This document shows positions 7,756 through 14,579 of a DNA stretch of 34,840 bases, one piece after another. Position numbers and translations under genes: made by a program. Positions within the stretch are counted from its first letter, which is position 1, and each line of letters begins with the position of its first letter. The DNA is from Deltaproteobacteria bacterium RIFOXYA12_FULL_61_11 (lineage in GTDB: Bacteria > Bdellovibrionota_F > JAHFAK01 > YA12-FULL-61-11), in NCBI GenBank assembly GCA_001799195.1, contig MGSU01000209.1:1-34840 (forward strand). The letters are read 5' to 3'. The notes beneath the pieces were generated by a model. That model saw nothing but the letters and a program-made list of their open reading frames with translations. It was not told where the DNA came from and ran no database searches.

Positions 7756-7786
7756 CCCTACCCCCCTTGAGGGACATCCGGTGTCC
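7756..7786. repeat. 31-bp direct repeat, copy 1 (cas9 upstream region)
   Basis: Matches 8889-8919 at 28 of 31 positions, in the same orientation. It starts CCCTACCCCC and contains the dyad GGACA - 5 nt - TGTCC. It lies 98-128 nt upstream of the cas9 start. It could be an operator shared with the small genes upstream, or a recombination remnant. Confidence 0.6.
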
Positions 7787-7815
7787 GTGGGTGCGATTTT
7801 TTTTACGAGATGATC

Positions 7816-7837
7816 GCGCGGCCTTCTTCAGCCGCGC
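7816..7837. terminator. Hairpin between BRO gene and cas9
   Basis: Perfect 7-bp GC stem (GCGCGGC / GCCGCGC) with an 8-nt loop, 47 nt after the BRO-family stop codon. No T-run follows on the minus strand, so its role as a terminator separating the BRO gene from cas9 is only possible. Confidence 0.3.
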
Positions 7838-7883
7838 TCCAGCTCCCGGTCGAGGTGGCGCGGGTTGATCGAGGGGGATGTTG

Positions 7884-8708
7884 TTATGGTTTCAATCTCT
7901 TTTGTCCCTCGGGTTCGTCGAGATAGTTCTCGGCGCTCACGATCGATCGACCGGCCTCGGTTTCCAGGTTCTTTCGCGCTTCCCCGGCGATGGTACCGCC
8001 CTTGTGGGCTGCTACTTTGTTCTGGTCGAACCCCTGGGCATCCCGTTTCCGCGCGATCTCGGTGGTGGCAGCCTCGCCGAGCATGGAGAAGATGAGTTCA
8101 AGGTCGGTCATGTGGTCGCGCAGGTTCTCGCGCACGAGCCCCTTGATTTCCTTGTACTCGAACGGGGTGAGGCCGAAGGCAGCCTTCGAGATCTCGGCAG
8201 TCAGGATGGCGTATTCGGGCTGGCCCTGAACCCCACGCTTCTTCCACTCGTCGGTCAGCTCGGCCCGCACGGCGATACCACGCAGTCGTTTCTCGATCCA
8301 CACCTCGGAGTAGCCCTTGGCGCGGTAGATTTCTTTGGTTCGCGCCGTAGCCAGCTCGGGGTCCTCGATCTCCTGGACCCGCTCGTAGCCAACCTTGGCC
8401 AACCAACGCTTGAAGGGCTCGGCCTTGGGCGAGGGGATGGATTGGATGATACGGAAGATTCCCTCGGTGTTGGCGCAGTTGGTTTTCCGCTTCTTCCCAT
8501 CGAGTGCGATCAGTTCAAGTGGGGTACAGATTGTACCCCAGTAGGTATCGAGTTCCGGATCCCGTTGGCGCATTTTCTTGATGTATTGCCGTGGGTCGAT
8601 ACTGTCGGTCAGTACCACCACAACATCGGCAACCGAAAACCACCATTCGTTGTTGTGCAGCGTTCGCCGGATTTCTTTGCCTTTGAAGACGATGAGGTCG
8701 TTGGGCAT
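7884..8708 (-). CDS. BRO-N domain protein (phage antirepressor-like)
   Basis: Predicted 274-aa protein of the BRO/antirepressor family. The Bro-N domain spans about residues 5-105 (WWFSVADVVVVLTD, PLELIALDGKKRKTNCANTEG). A conserved C-terminal region follows (EYAILTAEISKAAFG, ENLRDHMTDLELIFSMLGE, EIARKRDAQGF), as in chromosomal BRO proteins often loosely labelled DinD-like. Bro-N domains bind DNA in viral and phage homologues; the cellular role is unknown. GGGAGG lies just upstream of the ATG at 8708, inside the end of the preceding tiny frame, so translation is likely coupled to it. It lies 225 nt upstream of cas9 on the same strand. Its phage-like family and neighbouring gene fragments suggest acquired DNA. 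Confidence 0.85.
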   Translation of the reverse strand: MPNDLIVFKGKEIRRTLHNNEWWFSVADVVVVLTDSIDPRQYIKKMRQRDPELDTYWGTICTPLELIALDGKKRKTNCANTEGIFRIIQSIPSPKAEPFKRWLAKVGYERVQEIEDPELATARTKEIYRAKGYSEVWIEKRLRGIAVRAELTDEWKKRGVQGQPEYAILTAEISKAAFGLTPFEYKEIKGLVRENLRDHMTDLELIFSMLGEAATTEIARKRDAQGFDQNKVAAHKGGTIAGEARKNLETEAGRSIVSAENYLDEPEGQKRLKP

Positions 8709-8709
8709 G

Positions 8710-8910
8710 TCACCGCCTCCCTAGAATCCGTCGATCGATCATCACGCCATAACCGAAAGCTTTGGTCGCGCCGATACCGTGGGTGAGCTTTTCGCGAGAG
8801 GCAACGGCATCGGCGATATGTACTAGCCTCTTGAAAGAAACGGCAAGATTGATGATACGATGCACCTCGACCCCTCTTCCGTCAACCACCCTACCCCCGC
8901 TGAGGGACAT
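8710..8910 (-). pseudogene. Cas6e-like C-terminal fragment
   Basis: A 66-aa frame whose last 45 residues look like the end of a type I-E Cas6e (RAMP) protein. VSFKRLVHIADA resembles the F-G-x-L-x-V-x-D strand, and HGIGATKAFGYGVMI has the GhG-x-x-K-x-x-G-x-G glycine-rich loop found near the Cas6e C-terminus. Full Cas6e is about 200-220 aa, so most is missing. The first 15 or so residues are encoded by the 31-bp repeat region and do not look native. GAGG lies 7 nt before the ATG, and the stop is one nt before the BRO start, so it may still be translated. The assignment is by motif memory only and could be wrong; other RAMP proteins end in a similar loop. Confidence 0.45.
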
Positions 8911-8919
8911 CTGGTGTCC
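8889..8919. repeat. 31-bp direct repeat, copy 2
   Basis: Second copy of the 31-bp repeat at 7756-7786 (28/31 identical, same dyad GGACA - 5 nt - TGTCC). It fills the gap between the WYL-like fragment (stop at 8920) and the start of the Cas6e-like fragment, exactly where a deletion junction would lie. Confidence 0.6.
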
Positions 8920-9084
8920 TCATGGAAGAAAATAGTGTGCGGCGAGGGCCTCGCCACCGCGGCAATCGGCCAGGACAGTGGCCAGCTCGGCGATGCTGTA
9001 GCTGCGGCCCTTGGTCGCGAGCAACTCGAGCAGCCGCCACTGTACATACAAGAGCCCATTCATGCCGGGGCGACCGTTGGGCAT
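8920..9084 (-). pseudogene. Truncated HTH/WYL-type regulator (54 aa)
   Basis: A 54-aa frame with a strong ribosome binding site (GGAGGG 6 nt before the ATG at 9084). YVQWRLLELLATKGRSYSIA followed by ELATVLAD looks like the N-terminal winged-helix segment of WYL-domain regulators, in which such a helix pair is followed by RTIYRDL and then a WYL domain. Here the frame stops shortly after the first helices, so the recognition helix and the sensor domain are missing. WYL regulators are frequent next to CRISPR-Cas loci. It is probably a remnant, but the good start signal means a small HTH protein cannot be excluded. Confidence 0.45.
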
Positions 9085-9162
9085 TTTCACCCTCCTTCGT
9101 TCTTGAGTTCACCGTAGTGGTAACAACTGCATTTCGAAATGAGAAGTAGTGCCGGTCCCGTC

Positions 9163-9420
9163 TTACTGACAGCTTTTCCAAGAGGTGGCGGTATTTTCGA
9201 CATCGATGAGACGTAAAATTTTGGTTTCGATCTTGTATTCTACCCAGGCCCCCCCCGGCGCGGCCACCGTCACGACACCGTCGATGGGGTAGATCGCGTG
9301 AGAGGTTTCAGAGAGGAGAATACTCCAGGTCAGGTTGTAAACGACTTGTACGGAGCATGAGATGATCCATTCGCCATTCGTGAGCGGGTGGACCGAGCAG
9401 CCGATTGGCCTCGATTCCAT
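9163..9420 (-). CDS. Hypothetical small protein
   Basis: A possible 85-aa protein from the ATG at 9420 (MESRPIGCSV). Its composition is protein-like, with alternating hydrophobic strands (WIISCSVQVVYNLTWSILL, then VVTVAAPGGAWVEYKI), suggesting a beta-rich fold. The open frame reaches back to about 9474 with a TTG at 9453 as an alternative start. No good ribosome binding site is visible at either start and I do not recognise a family. It lies upstream of the truncated regulator on the same strand, in the decayed part of the island, so it may be a fragment. Confidence 0.35.
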   Translation of the reverse strand: MESRPIGCSVHPLTNGEWIISCSVQVVYNLTWSILLSETSHAIYPIDGVVTVAAPGGAWVEYKIETKILRLIDVENTATSWKSCQ

Positions 9421-9768
9421 CTCTAACCCTAGATCTCGCCCAGGCCCAACCAAGCCTCCGAGGTGTCGATGCGATCATCACATTCGATCCCCGCGTAGTG
9501 AGGTGGCGAGAGCCGGGACTGGGTACCTGGCCTCGGCTACTCTCCACGTTCTGCAGTGCTCTTGCAATTAGCGAAGAGGTCAGCAAGAGTATCCCTCCCG
9601 AGGCTCCGTGAGGCTTGCCGGGGGGAGGTTCCTCCTAGCGCCCTGTCGCTGTTGTAACCGCAATGAAATTCAACATGTATTTACCTTCCCCGAAAGGCTT
9701 TCAATTTTTTCCAGACATGCTAGGGTGCCCCGTGGGACTGTGTGTACGAGAGCCGGGAAGGAGGGGTC
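9421..9768. other. Gene-free region before ilvE
   Basis: These 348 bases contain only short, unconvincing frames. A small GGAGG/CCTCC snap-back occurs at about 9624-9635. TTTCAA and TAGGGT near 9698-9725 could be a weak promoter for the aminotransferase but match the consensus poorly. I see no T-box or leader peptide. Confidence 0.4.
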
Positions 9769-10788
9769 ATGCAACTCGATTGGGGAAACCTGCCGTTCGC
9801 CTACCTGCCGACCAATTGTTATATCCAGACCGAATTCACCAAGGGGGCCTGGGGTCCCCTCTGTACCGTAGCCGAACCCACCTGTACTGTCCCCGTGGCG
9901 GCGACGTGTCTGCACTACGGACAGGAAATCTTCGAAGGACTCAAGGCCTTCAGGACCAAAGCGGGGAAGGTCGTCTTGTTTCGGCCCGAACAGAACGCAC
10001 GCCGCATGCAGTATTCGGCCATGCGCCTGTGCATGCAGGCTCCGCCCGAAGAACTGTTTCTCGAGGCCTGCGATCTGGCGATCAGGAAGAACCTCGATTA
10101 TGTGCCGCCCTATGGCACCGGGGCCGCCCTCTACGTCCGGCCGCTGCTGCTCGGTACCGACCCGATCATTGGGGTCAGTCCTTCCCTGAGCTATCGCTTC
10201 CTGGTCCTCGTCACCCCGGTCGGACCTTACTACCAGCACGGCTTCGCTCCGGTGAAGGGCTTGATTGTCGATGACTACGACCGGGCGGCGGCCCTCGGCA
10301 CGGGCAGCGCCAAGGCCGGCGGTAACTATGCCGCAAGTCTCCTCCCCTTGTTGCGCGCCCGCAGCGAGGGGTATTCCCTCTGCCTCTATACCCACCCCAC
10401 GAAACGCCACCTCATCAACGAGTTCGGGACCTCGAACTTCATCGCCTTCGATGCCGCCGGTATGTATTACACTCCTCATGCTCCTGAGTGCATCCTCGCC
10501 AGCGTGACCAACGCAAGTTTGCAGGTCCTGGCCCGAGCTCAGGGCAGGGAGGTCATGGTTGGTGACGTCGAGCTCGAGGACCTCGCCCGCTTCGTCGAGG
10601 TCGGTGCGGTCGGCACAGCAGCGGTGATCACGCCGGTCCACACCCTGGTTCATGGGGATCGGGTGTTCCGTTTCGGCAGCACGGACAAGGCCGGTCCGAT
10701 CTGCACCGGGTTGATCAAGACCCTCCAGGGTATCCAGTACGGTGATCTGGAAGACCGGTATGGTTGGATGCGCACCGTGGTCGGTTAG
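9769..10788 (+). CDS. ilvE: Branched-chain amino acid aminotransferase (class IV)
   Basis: Predicted 339-aa cytosolic PLP enzyme that transfers the amino group between glutamate and the 2-oxo acids of Val, Leu and Ile. The fold-type IV signature is clear: CLHYGQEIFEGLKAFR at about 47-62, NARRMQYSAMRL, LYVRPLLLGT at 121-130, and the PLP lysine K182 in GSAKAGGNYAAS. INEFGTSNFIAF and GITPVHT-like segments follow. The length matches the longer type (about 340-360 aa) of the family. I start at the ATG at 9769, which has GGAGGGG five nt upstream, rather than the GTG at 9742. The exonuclease III gene begins five nt after its stop, so the two are likely cotranscribed. Confidence 0.93.
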   Translation: MQLDWGNLPFAYLPTNCYIQTEFTKGAWGPLCTVAEPTCTVPVAATCLHYGQEIFEGLKAFRTKAGKVVLFRPEQNARRMQYSAMRLCMQAPPEELFLEACDLAIRKNLDYVPPYGTGAALYVRPLLLGTDPIIGVSPSLSYRFLVLVTPVGPYYQHGFAPVKGLIVDDYDRAAALGTGSAKAGGNYAASLLPLLRARSEGYSLCLYTHPTKRHLINEFGTSNFIAFDAAGMYYTPHAPECILASVTNASLQVLARAQGREVMVGDVELEDLARFVEVGAVGTAAVITPVHTLVHGDRVFRFGSTDKAGPICTGLIKTLQGIQYGDLEDRYGWMRTVVG

Positions 10789-10793
10789 CGGGC

Positions 10794-11567
10794 ATGGGCG
10801 CCTGCGAGCCTTTGCGGATAGTCTCTTGGAATGTCAATGGGTTGAGATCTATCCTTGGGAAGGGCTTTCGGGATTTCGCCCATGCTGAGGGCGCCGACGC
10901 CTTTTGCTTGCAAGAAGTCCGAGCCCTGCCGACGCAGGTCGGTGAGGTCTTGCCGGGCTACGACCACCTGTGGCACCCCGCCGCCAAACCGGGCTATTCT
11001 GGAACCCTGGTGTTGACCCGGGTGCCTCCCCTTCGGGTGGTCCGGGACATGCCCTTCGGCAAGGACGAGGCAGAGGGCAGGGTCCTTACCTGCGAATACC
11101 CGAGCTTCTACCTGGTCACGGTCTATACGCCCAACGCCCGGCACGGCCTGACCCGGCTCCGCTACCGACAGGCCTGGGACGAGGGTTTCTTGGCCTACCT
11201 CCAGGACCTTCGTGCGACCAAAGGTGTGGTGTTCTGCGGAGACCTGAACGTGGCGCACGAGGAACGGGACCTAGCCAGACCCGAGGACAACCGGGGCAAT
11301 CCGGGCTTCACCGATGAAGAGCGGGCCGGTTTCTCCTCGATCCTCGGTGCAGGTTTCCTCGACACCTTCCGTCTCTTTTCCGCCGAGGGCGGGCACTATA
11401 CTTGGTGGAGTTATCGCGGCGGAGCGCGGCGGAGGAACATCGGTTGGAGAATTGACTACTGCTGCGTATCCGGCGACTTGAAACCCCGGGTTGCCGAAGC
11501 CTCCATCCTGAGCGAGGTCGGGGGGTCGGATCATTGTCCGGTGCGGCTGGTCCTCGCTCCCTCGTGA
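10794..11567 (+). CDS. xthA: Exodeoxyribonuclease III / AP endonuclease
   Basis: Predicted 257-aa Mg-dependent AP endonuclease and 3'-5' exonuclease of the EEP (exonuclease-endonuclease-phosphatase) superfamily, acting in base excision repair. Catalytic residues are present: N13 (SWNVNGLRS), E41 (FCLQEVRA), D150 and N152 (GDLNVAHEERDLARP), and D246-H247 (GSDHCPV). Length is typical. The ATG at 10794 gives an N-terminus that aligns with the family; an upstream in-frame ATG at 10764 lies inside ilvE. The ribosome binding site is weak (AGCGGG), consistent with coupling to ilvE. It converges on the DUF2007 gene with only 15 nt between the stop codons. Confidence 0.95.
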   Translation: MGACEPLRIVSWNVNGLRSILGKGFRDFAHAEGADAFCLQEVRALPTQVGEVLPGYDHLWHPAAKPGYSGTLVLTRVPPLRVVRDMPFGKDEAEGRVLTCEYPSFYLVTVYTPNARHGLTRLRYRQAWDEGFLAYLQDLRATKGVVFCGDLNVAHEERDLARPEDNRGNPGFTDEERAGFSSILGAGFLDTFRLFSAEGGHYTWWSYRGGARRRNIGWRIDYCCVSGDLKPRVAEASILSEVGGSDHCPVRLVLAPS

Positions 11568-11582
11568 TCGGGTCGTCCTGGT

Positions 11583-11987
11583 TCAGGGATCGCCGAAGCC
11601 GAGCCCGCACTCGGGGCATTCGGACAAGGTCGTGGCAAAGGTCGTACCGCAGGCGGGGCAGATCGTCTCCGGTTTGTCCGGATCGAAGACCGCCGCCGCG
11701 AGCGTCGGATCGTACGCGAGGTCTCCGGCATCGCGTTGCCACTCTTCCCCGAGGTAGTCTCGCACAATGGGGAGGCCGCTCTCCGCAAACCAGACCTCGA
11801 CCGTGATCTTACAGCCGCGCGAGCAGTGTTCACCCTCGTGGACCAGGTCGACCGTCACCCCGCGTTCGGCCAGGTCGGCCTGGATGCGATGGGCGTCGTG
11901 GAGGTCGCGTTGGCCGAGGAAGAGCATGGGTTCTTCGTGGTCCTGGCCGCTCTCGTTCTCGTCGTCGAAGGAAGATTCATCGTGCAT
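11583..11987 (-). CDS. DUF2007-like protein with C-terminal zinc ribbon
   Basis: Predicted 134-aa soluble protein. After an acidic N-terminal tail (DENESGQDHEEP), residues of about 20-85 (MLFLGQRDLHDAHRIQADL, then VWFAESGLPIVRDYLGEEW) resemble DUF2007, a small domain suggested to bind ligands or act in signalling. The C-terminus is a zinc ribbon with two CxxC knuckles (CPACG and CPECG). The longer open frame upstream lies in a repeat element, so I chose the ATG at 11987, which has GAGAGG six nt upstream. The function is unknown. The next upstream gene on the strand is the tiny exported protein at 12259-12444. Confidence 0.75.
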   Translation of the reverse strand: MHDESSFDDENESGQDHEEPMLFLGQRDLHDAHRIQADLAERGVTVDLVHEGEHCSRGCKITVEVWFAESGLPIVRDYLGEEWQRDAGDLAYDPTLAAAVFDPDKPETICPACGTTFATTLSECPECGLGFGDP

Positions 11988-12073
11988 GGTCTGCCTCTCA
12001 GGGGGCCACTCGTTGCACCATGGTGCCAGGTGGAGGACCGAACCGCAAGTTGGAAGAGAACCCACCCGTAACC

Positions 12074-12212
12074 CTGCAAGTCTTGGGGGGGGGATTGCAT
12101 GTTGTTCGTCACCATGTTGGGGTGGCACCGACGGGGGTCCCCCGCCACGCGCAAGGATGAGCATGGTGGGGGTGAGAGGTGACAGGACCCCTCGAACCAC
12201 CCAAGACTGTAG
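12074..12212 (-). mobile_element. MITE-like repeat, copy A (139 bp, deleted form)
   Basis: Read on the minus strand it begins CTACAGTCTTGGGTGG and ends CCCCAAGACTTGCAG, giving imperfect terminal inverted repeats. The middle shares CCCCCACCATGCTCAT and the GGCGGGGGACCCCCGTCGG module with copy B (15914-16156), but lacks about 100 bp of internal sequence. It sits between the DUF2007 gene and the tiny exported protein. No reading frame in it looks functional. Confidence 0.65.
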
Positions 12213-12258
12213 GCATGCACCCAGCCACAACGGCCGGGCGGGTTCTCCCGATCGAACG

Positions 12259-12444
12259 TCAGGGCTGGAGCAGGTCCTGGTCGAAGAGCACGGTGCCGGC
12301 GGGTTCGGGTTGCAACAGGAGCGGATCCTCGAGGATCATGGCGGTCGGAGCCGGTATGATGTCGTCGTACAGCGGATCCCGGTTGGGAACCGTGGGCAGG
12401 GCAGTCGTCAGGGTGAACAGAAGCAAGCTGGAAACGGCGAGCAT
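12259..12444 (-). CDS. Small exported protein (61 aa)
   Basis: A 61-aa frame with an excellent ribosome binding site (GAGGAGGGA just upstream of the ATG at 12444). The N-terminus MLAVSSLLLFTLTTALP is a hydrophobic segment without a strong basic n-region, so it is a signal peptide or a membrane anchor. The rest is acidic and proline- and leucine-rich (DDIIPAPTAMILEDPLLLQP). No family is recognised. It probably acts in the envelope or is secreted. It lies downstream of the acid phosphatase lipoprotein on the same strand, after a 213-nt gap, and upstream of MITE-like copy A. Confidence 0.55.
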   Translation of the reverse strand: MLAVSSLLLFTLTTALPTVPNRDPLYDDIIPAPTAMILEDPLLLQPEPAGTVLFDQDLLQP

Positions 12445-12543
12445 GGTCCCTCCTCGAGCGAGTGGTTCACGCGACCTTCTCGGCCTCTCTTGCAGGTTCG
12501 AGGTCGCTGAGGAACCTCGTTAGCAGGGCTCGTGCCGTCGCTG

Positions 12544-12569
12544 GTTATTCAGTTTAGCCGTTGAATAAC
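12544..12569. terminator. AT-rich inverted repeat
   Basis: Perfect 8-bp arms GTTATTCA / TGAATAAC around a 10-nt loop, 89 nt after the stop of the acid phosphatase gene. There is no T-run after it, so it is only a possible terminator or transcript-end stabiliser. Confidence 0.3.
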
Positions 12570-12657
12570 ATAGCGAAAATAGAACCAGTCAGAGTTGTAC
12601 CAACGCAGGATTCGAGAAGCCGAACGGCGTGTTTCGGAAAGGCGAATCCGCCTCGTG

Positions 12658-13482
12658 TCATTCGGGAGCGTTCGGAGCAGGGGAGAAGGCCTCGAGGTAG
12701 TGTTTTCGGAAATGATCTTTCAGCTCGACAAGGTGGAGGTCGTTGTCGTGATAGAGGACTTTTTCCCAACTCCCTCCCACGGCGTTTGGTAAAAGCACGA
12801 AGCGTCGGCCGAAATCGGATCGGTGCTCGTCGACGGCGGATTTGCGGGCCTCGATCGAATCCCCCTGGAAATGATCGGAAAAATCGTTGAGATCATCGCC
12901 CACAAACAGCACGATGTCGTTGGTTGCTCCGACCGAGGCGCGGCGGGTTTCCTTGCTGCGCCCCTGACCGGTGCGGAGGAGGAGACGGTCGGGGCCGAGC
13001 TGCGGCAGGCCCAATACCGACAACTGCCGAAGGGTGTCCTCCGCGGTGACGGTGCGGCGGTTGGTCAGGTAAAAAATAGCCACGCCGGCCCGATCCACCG
13101 CTGCGAGGAAGTCGGCGGCGCCGGGGATCAACCGAGGAGGGCCGTTCCGGAGCCAACGGTAGAAATCTTCGGGGTACTGTTCGGGGTTGAGGACCAGATA
13201 CCCGTCGTAGAGAGCATTATCGAGCACGGTCTCGTCCACGTCGATGATCACGGCGCGAGGGCGGTCGGACGGATGCGCCAGCGCTTCCTCCAGGCGTTCC
13301 CTGGCAATGTTGAAGGCTTGGTAGCACAAGGCCCGGTATTCGGCCGAGGTCTGGTGCCAGAGCACTGCCATGAGCAAGGCCTTGTCGTGGAACGCGAGAC
13401 CCGGCCCGGTCGGGGCATGGTGAGTACCCTGGCAACCGGCGAGGAGGAGGCCGACGGCGAGAAAGAGGAAGGGGCGCTTCAT
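12658..13482 (-). CDS. HAD acid phosphatase, lipoprotein e(P4) family
   Basis: Predicted 274-aa outer-membrane or periplasmic lipoprotein. The signal sequence ends in the lipobox LLAGC with C17 as the lipidated residue. The HAD phosphatase core starts with DVDETVLDN (nucleophile D81, acid D83); a TNRR motif and the acidic motif FVGDDLNDF follow, as in class B/C nonspecific acid phosphatases of the e(P4) type, which dephosphorylate nucleotides and other phosphomonoesters at the cell surface. I start at the ATG at 13482 because it gives a normal lipoprotein signal; the ORF extends to 13539. No clear Shine-Dalgarno is seen. It is divergent from the DUF1848 gene 109 nt away. Confidence 0.9.
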   Translation of the reverse strand: MKRPFLFLAVGLLLAGCQGTHHAPTGPGLAFHDKALLMAVLWHQTSAEYRALCYQAFNIARERLEEALAHPSDRPRAVIIDVDETVLDNALYDGYLVLNPEQYPEDFYRWLRNGPPRLIPGAADFLAAVDRAGVAIFYLTNRRTVTAEDTLRQLSVLGLPQLGPDRLLLRTGQGRSKETRRASVGATNDIVLFVGDDLNDFSDHFQGDSIEARKSAVDEHRSDFGRRFVLLPNAVGGSWEKVLYHDNDLHLVELKDHFRKHYLEAFSPAPNAPE

Positions 13483-13591
13483 GGAAAATGGTCTCGATAC
13501 CATACGGCCGAGTATACTGATCGGGTCCAGCGGGGGCAAGCATTGTGGGACAGAACGCAGGATGCCCTCTTCTCACGATCAGAGGTGCAGC

Positions 13592-14569
13592 ATGGACGAA
13601 GCCAACGGAACGAATTCTCGGCTTGAGGCGGGAGGTCGAACCCCCGTCCCTACCGAGGTCTTGCACGCCTCGGAGGTCGCCGCACGCCAAGGGGGGGGGC
13701 GCCTTGTCCTCGTGGCCAGCAGGAGGAGCGACCTGCCAGCCTTCCATCTCGACGAGCTTGTCGAGGGTCTGCGCAGGGGAAGGTTCTATCCCCAACCTCC
13801 GCGCCAACCTCTCAGGGAACTCCGTTTCGGACCGGCAGACATCCACAGCCTCGGGTTGTGGAGTCAGAATTTTTCCGCCTGGCTCCCCAGACGTCGGGAG
13901 GTGGAGCGACTGGGGTATCGCTGTTGGTACCGCTGTACCATCATGCCCGACGATCCCTGGTGCAAACCCTTCGCCCCGCCGGTCGACCTCCAACTCCGCA
14001 CGCTCGAGGACCTGGTACAGGGGGCAACCGCTGGAGCGGTCACCGTGGCAGTGGATCCACTGATCGTGTACCGGAGGCTCGGAGAGACGGATTGGCGGGA
14101 CAATGCTCCGGCGGCCGCTCTCGAACGGATCTTCGCCGCCATTGCGGCGCTGGGGCTTCCCGAGGTGACGACCAGCTTGTATGACCCCTATCCCCGGGCC
14201 GAGGTGCGAGCGAAGGCGAGAGGTTTGGTTTTCGCAAACCCCGGCAGCCCTGAGGGTCGGCCTGTCTATGAGAGGGTCATCCAGCGTTTCCAGGGGCTTG
14301 CAGCATCAATGGGTTTGAGGGTCAGGACCTGCGCTGAACCCCTGCTCGCCGATCGGGAAGGATGCTCGGCCGGCGCTTGCGTCGACGGAGCCAGGCTCAA
14401 CGCCCTCTTCGGTCCTGGGGCCAGCGAGAGTCCGGACAAAGGCCAACGCCGGAACAAAGGCTGTGGTTGCACGAGGGCCTTGGATGTTGGCCGCTCGGTC
14501 GAGCATGGACCCCTGGGCCACGTCTGTGGGCATCGCTGTCCTCAGTGCTATGCGCGTGCGCACCGCTGA
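13592..14569 (+). CDS. DUF1848 family protein
   Basis: Predicted 325-aa protein. Recognisable DUF1848 features are VLVASRRSDLPAFH near the N-terminus, LWSQNFSAWLP, a middle region for substrate or cofactor binding, and a cysteine-rich C-terminus with DKGQRRNKGCGCTRALDVG and CGHRCPQCYA. Those C-terminal cysteines suggest an iron-sulfur or zinc site; members have been compared to radical-SAM-like TIM barrels, but no reaction is established. The ATG at 13592 has AGAGGTG upstream and excludes an unlikely upstream extension. It converges with the acyltransferase-3 gene, with 10 nt between them. Confidence 0.85.
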   Translation: MDEANGTNSRLEAGGRTPVPTEVLHASEVAARQGGGRLVLVASRRSDLPAFHLDELVEGLRRGRFYPQPPRQPLRELRFGPADIHSLGLWSQNFSAWLPRRREVERLGYRCWYRCTIMPDDPWCKPFAPPVDLQLRTLEDLVQGATAGAVTVAVDPLIVYRRLGETDWRDNAPAAALERIFAAIAALGLPEVTTSLYDPYPRAEVRAKARGLVFANPGSPEGRPVYERVIQRFQGLAASMGLRVRTCAEPLLADREGCSAGACVDGARLNALFGPGASESPDKGQRRNKGCGCTRALDVGRSVEHGPLGHVCGHRCPQCYARAHR

Positions 14570-14579
14570 AGGAGCTCGT

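Noticed and set aside
7797-7804. T8 run after the 31-bp repeat as a terminator on the plus strand
   Set aside because: The dyad ends about 10 nt before the T-run and there is no plus-strand gene to terminate.
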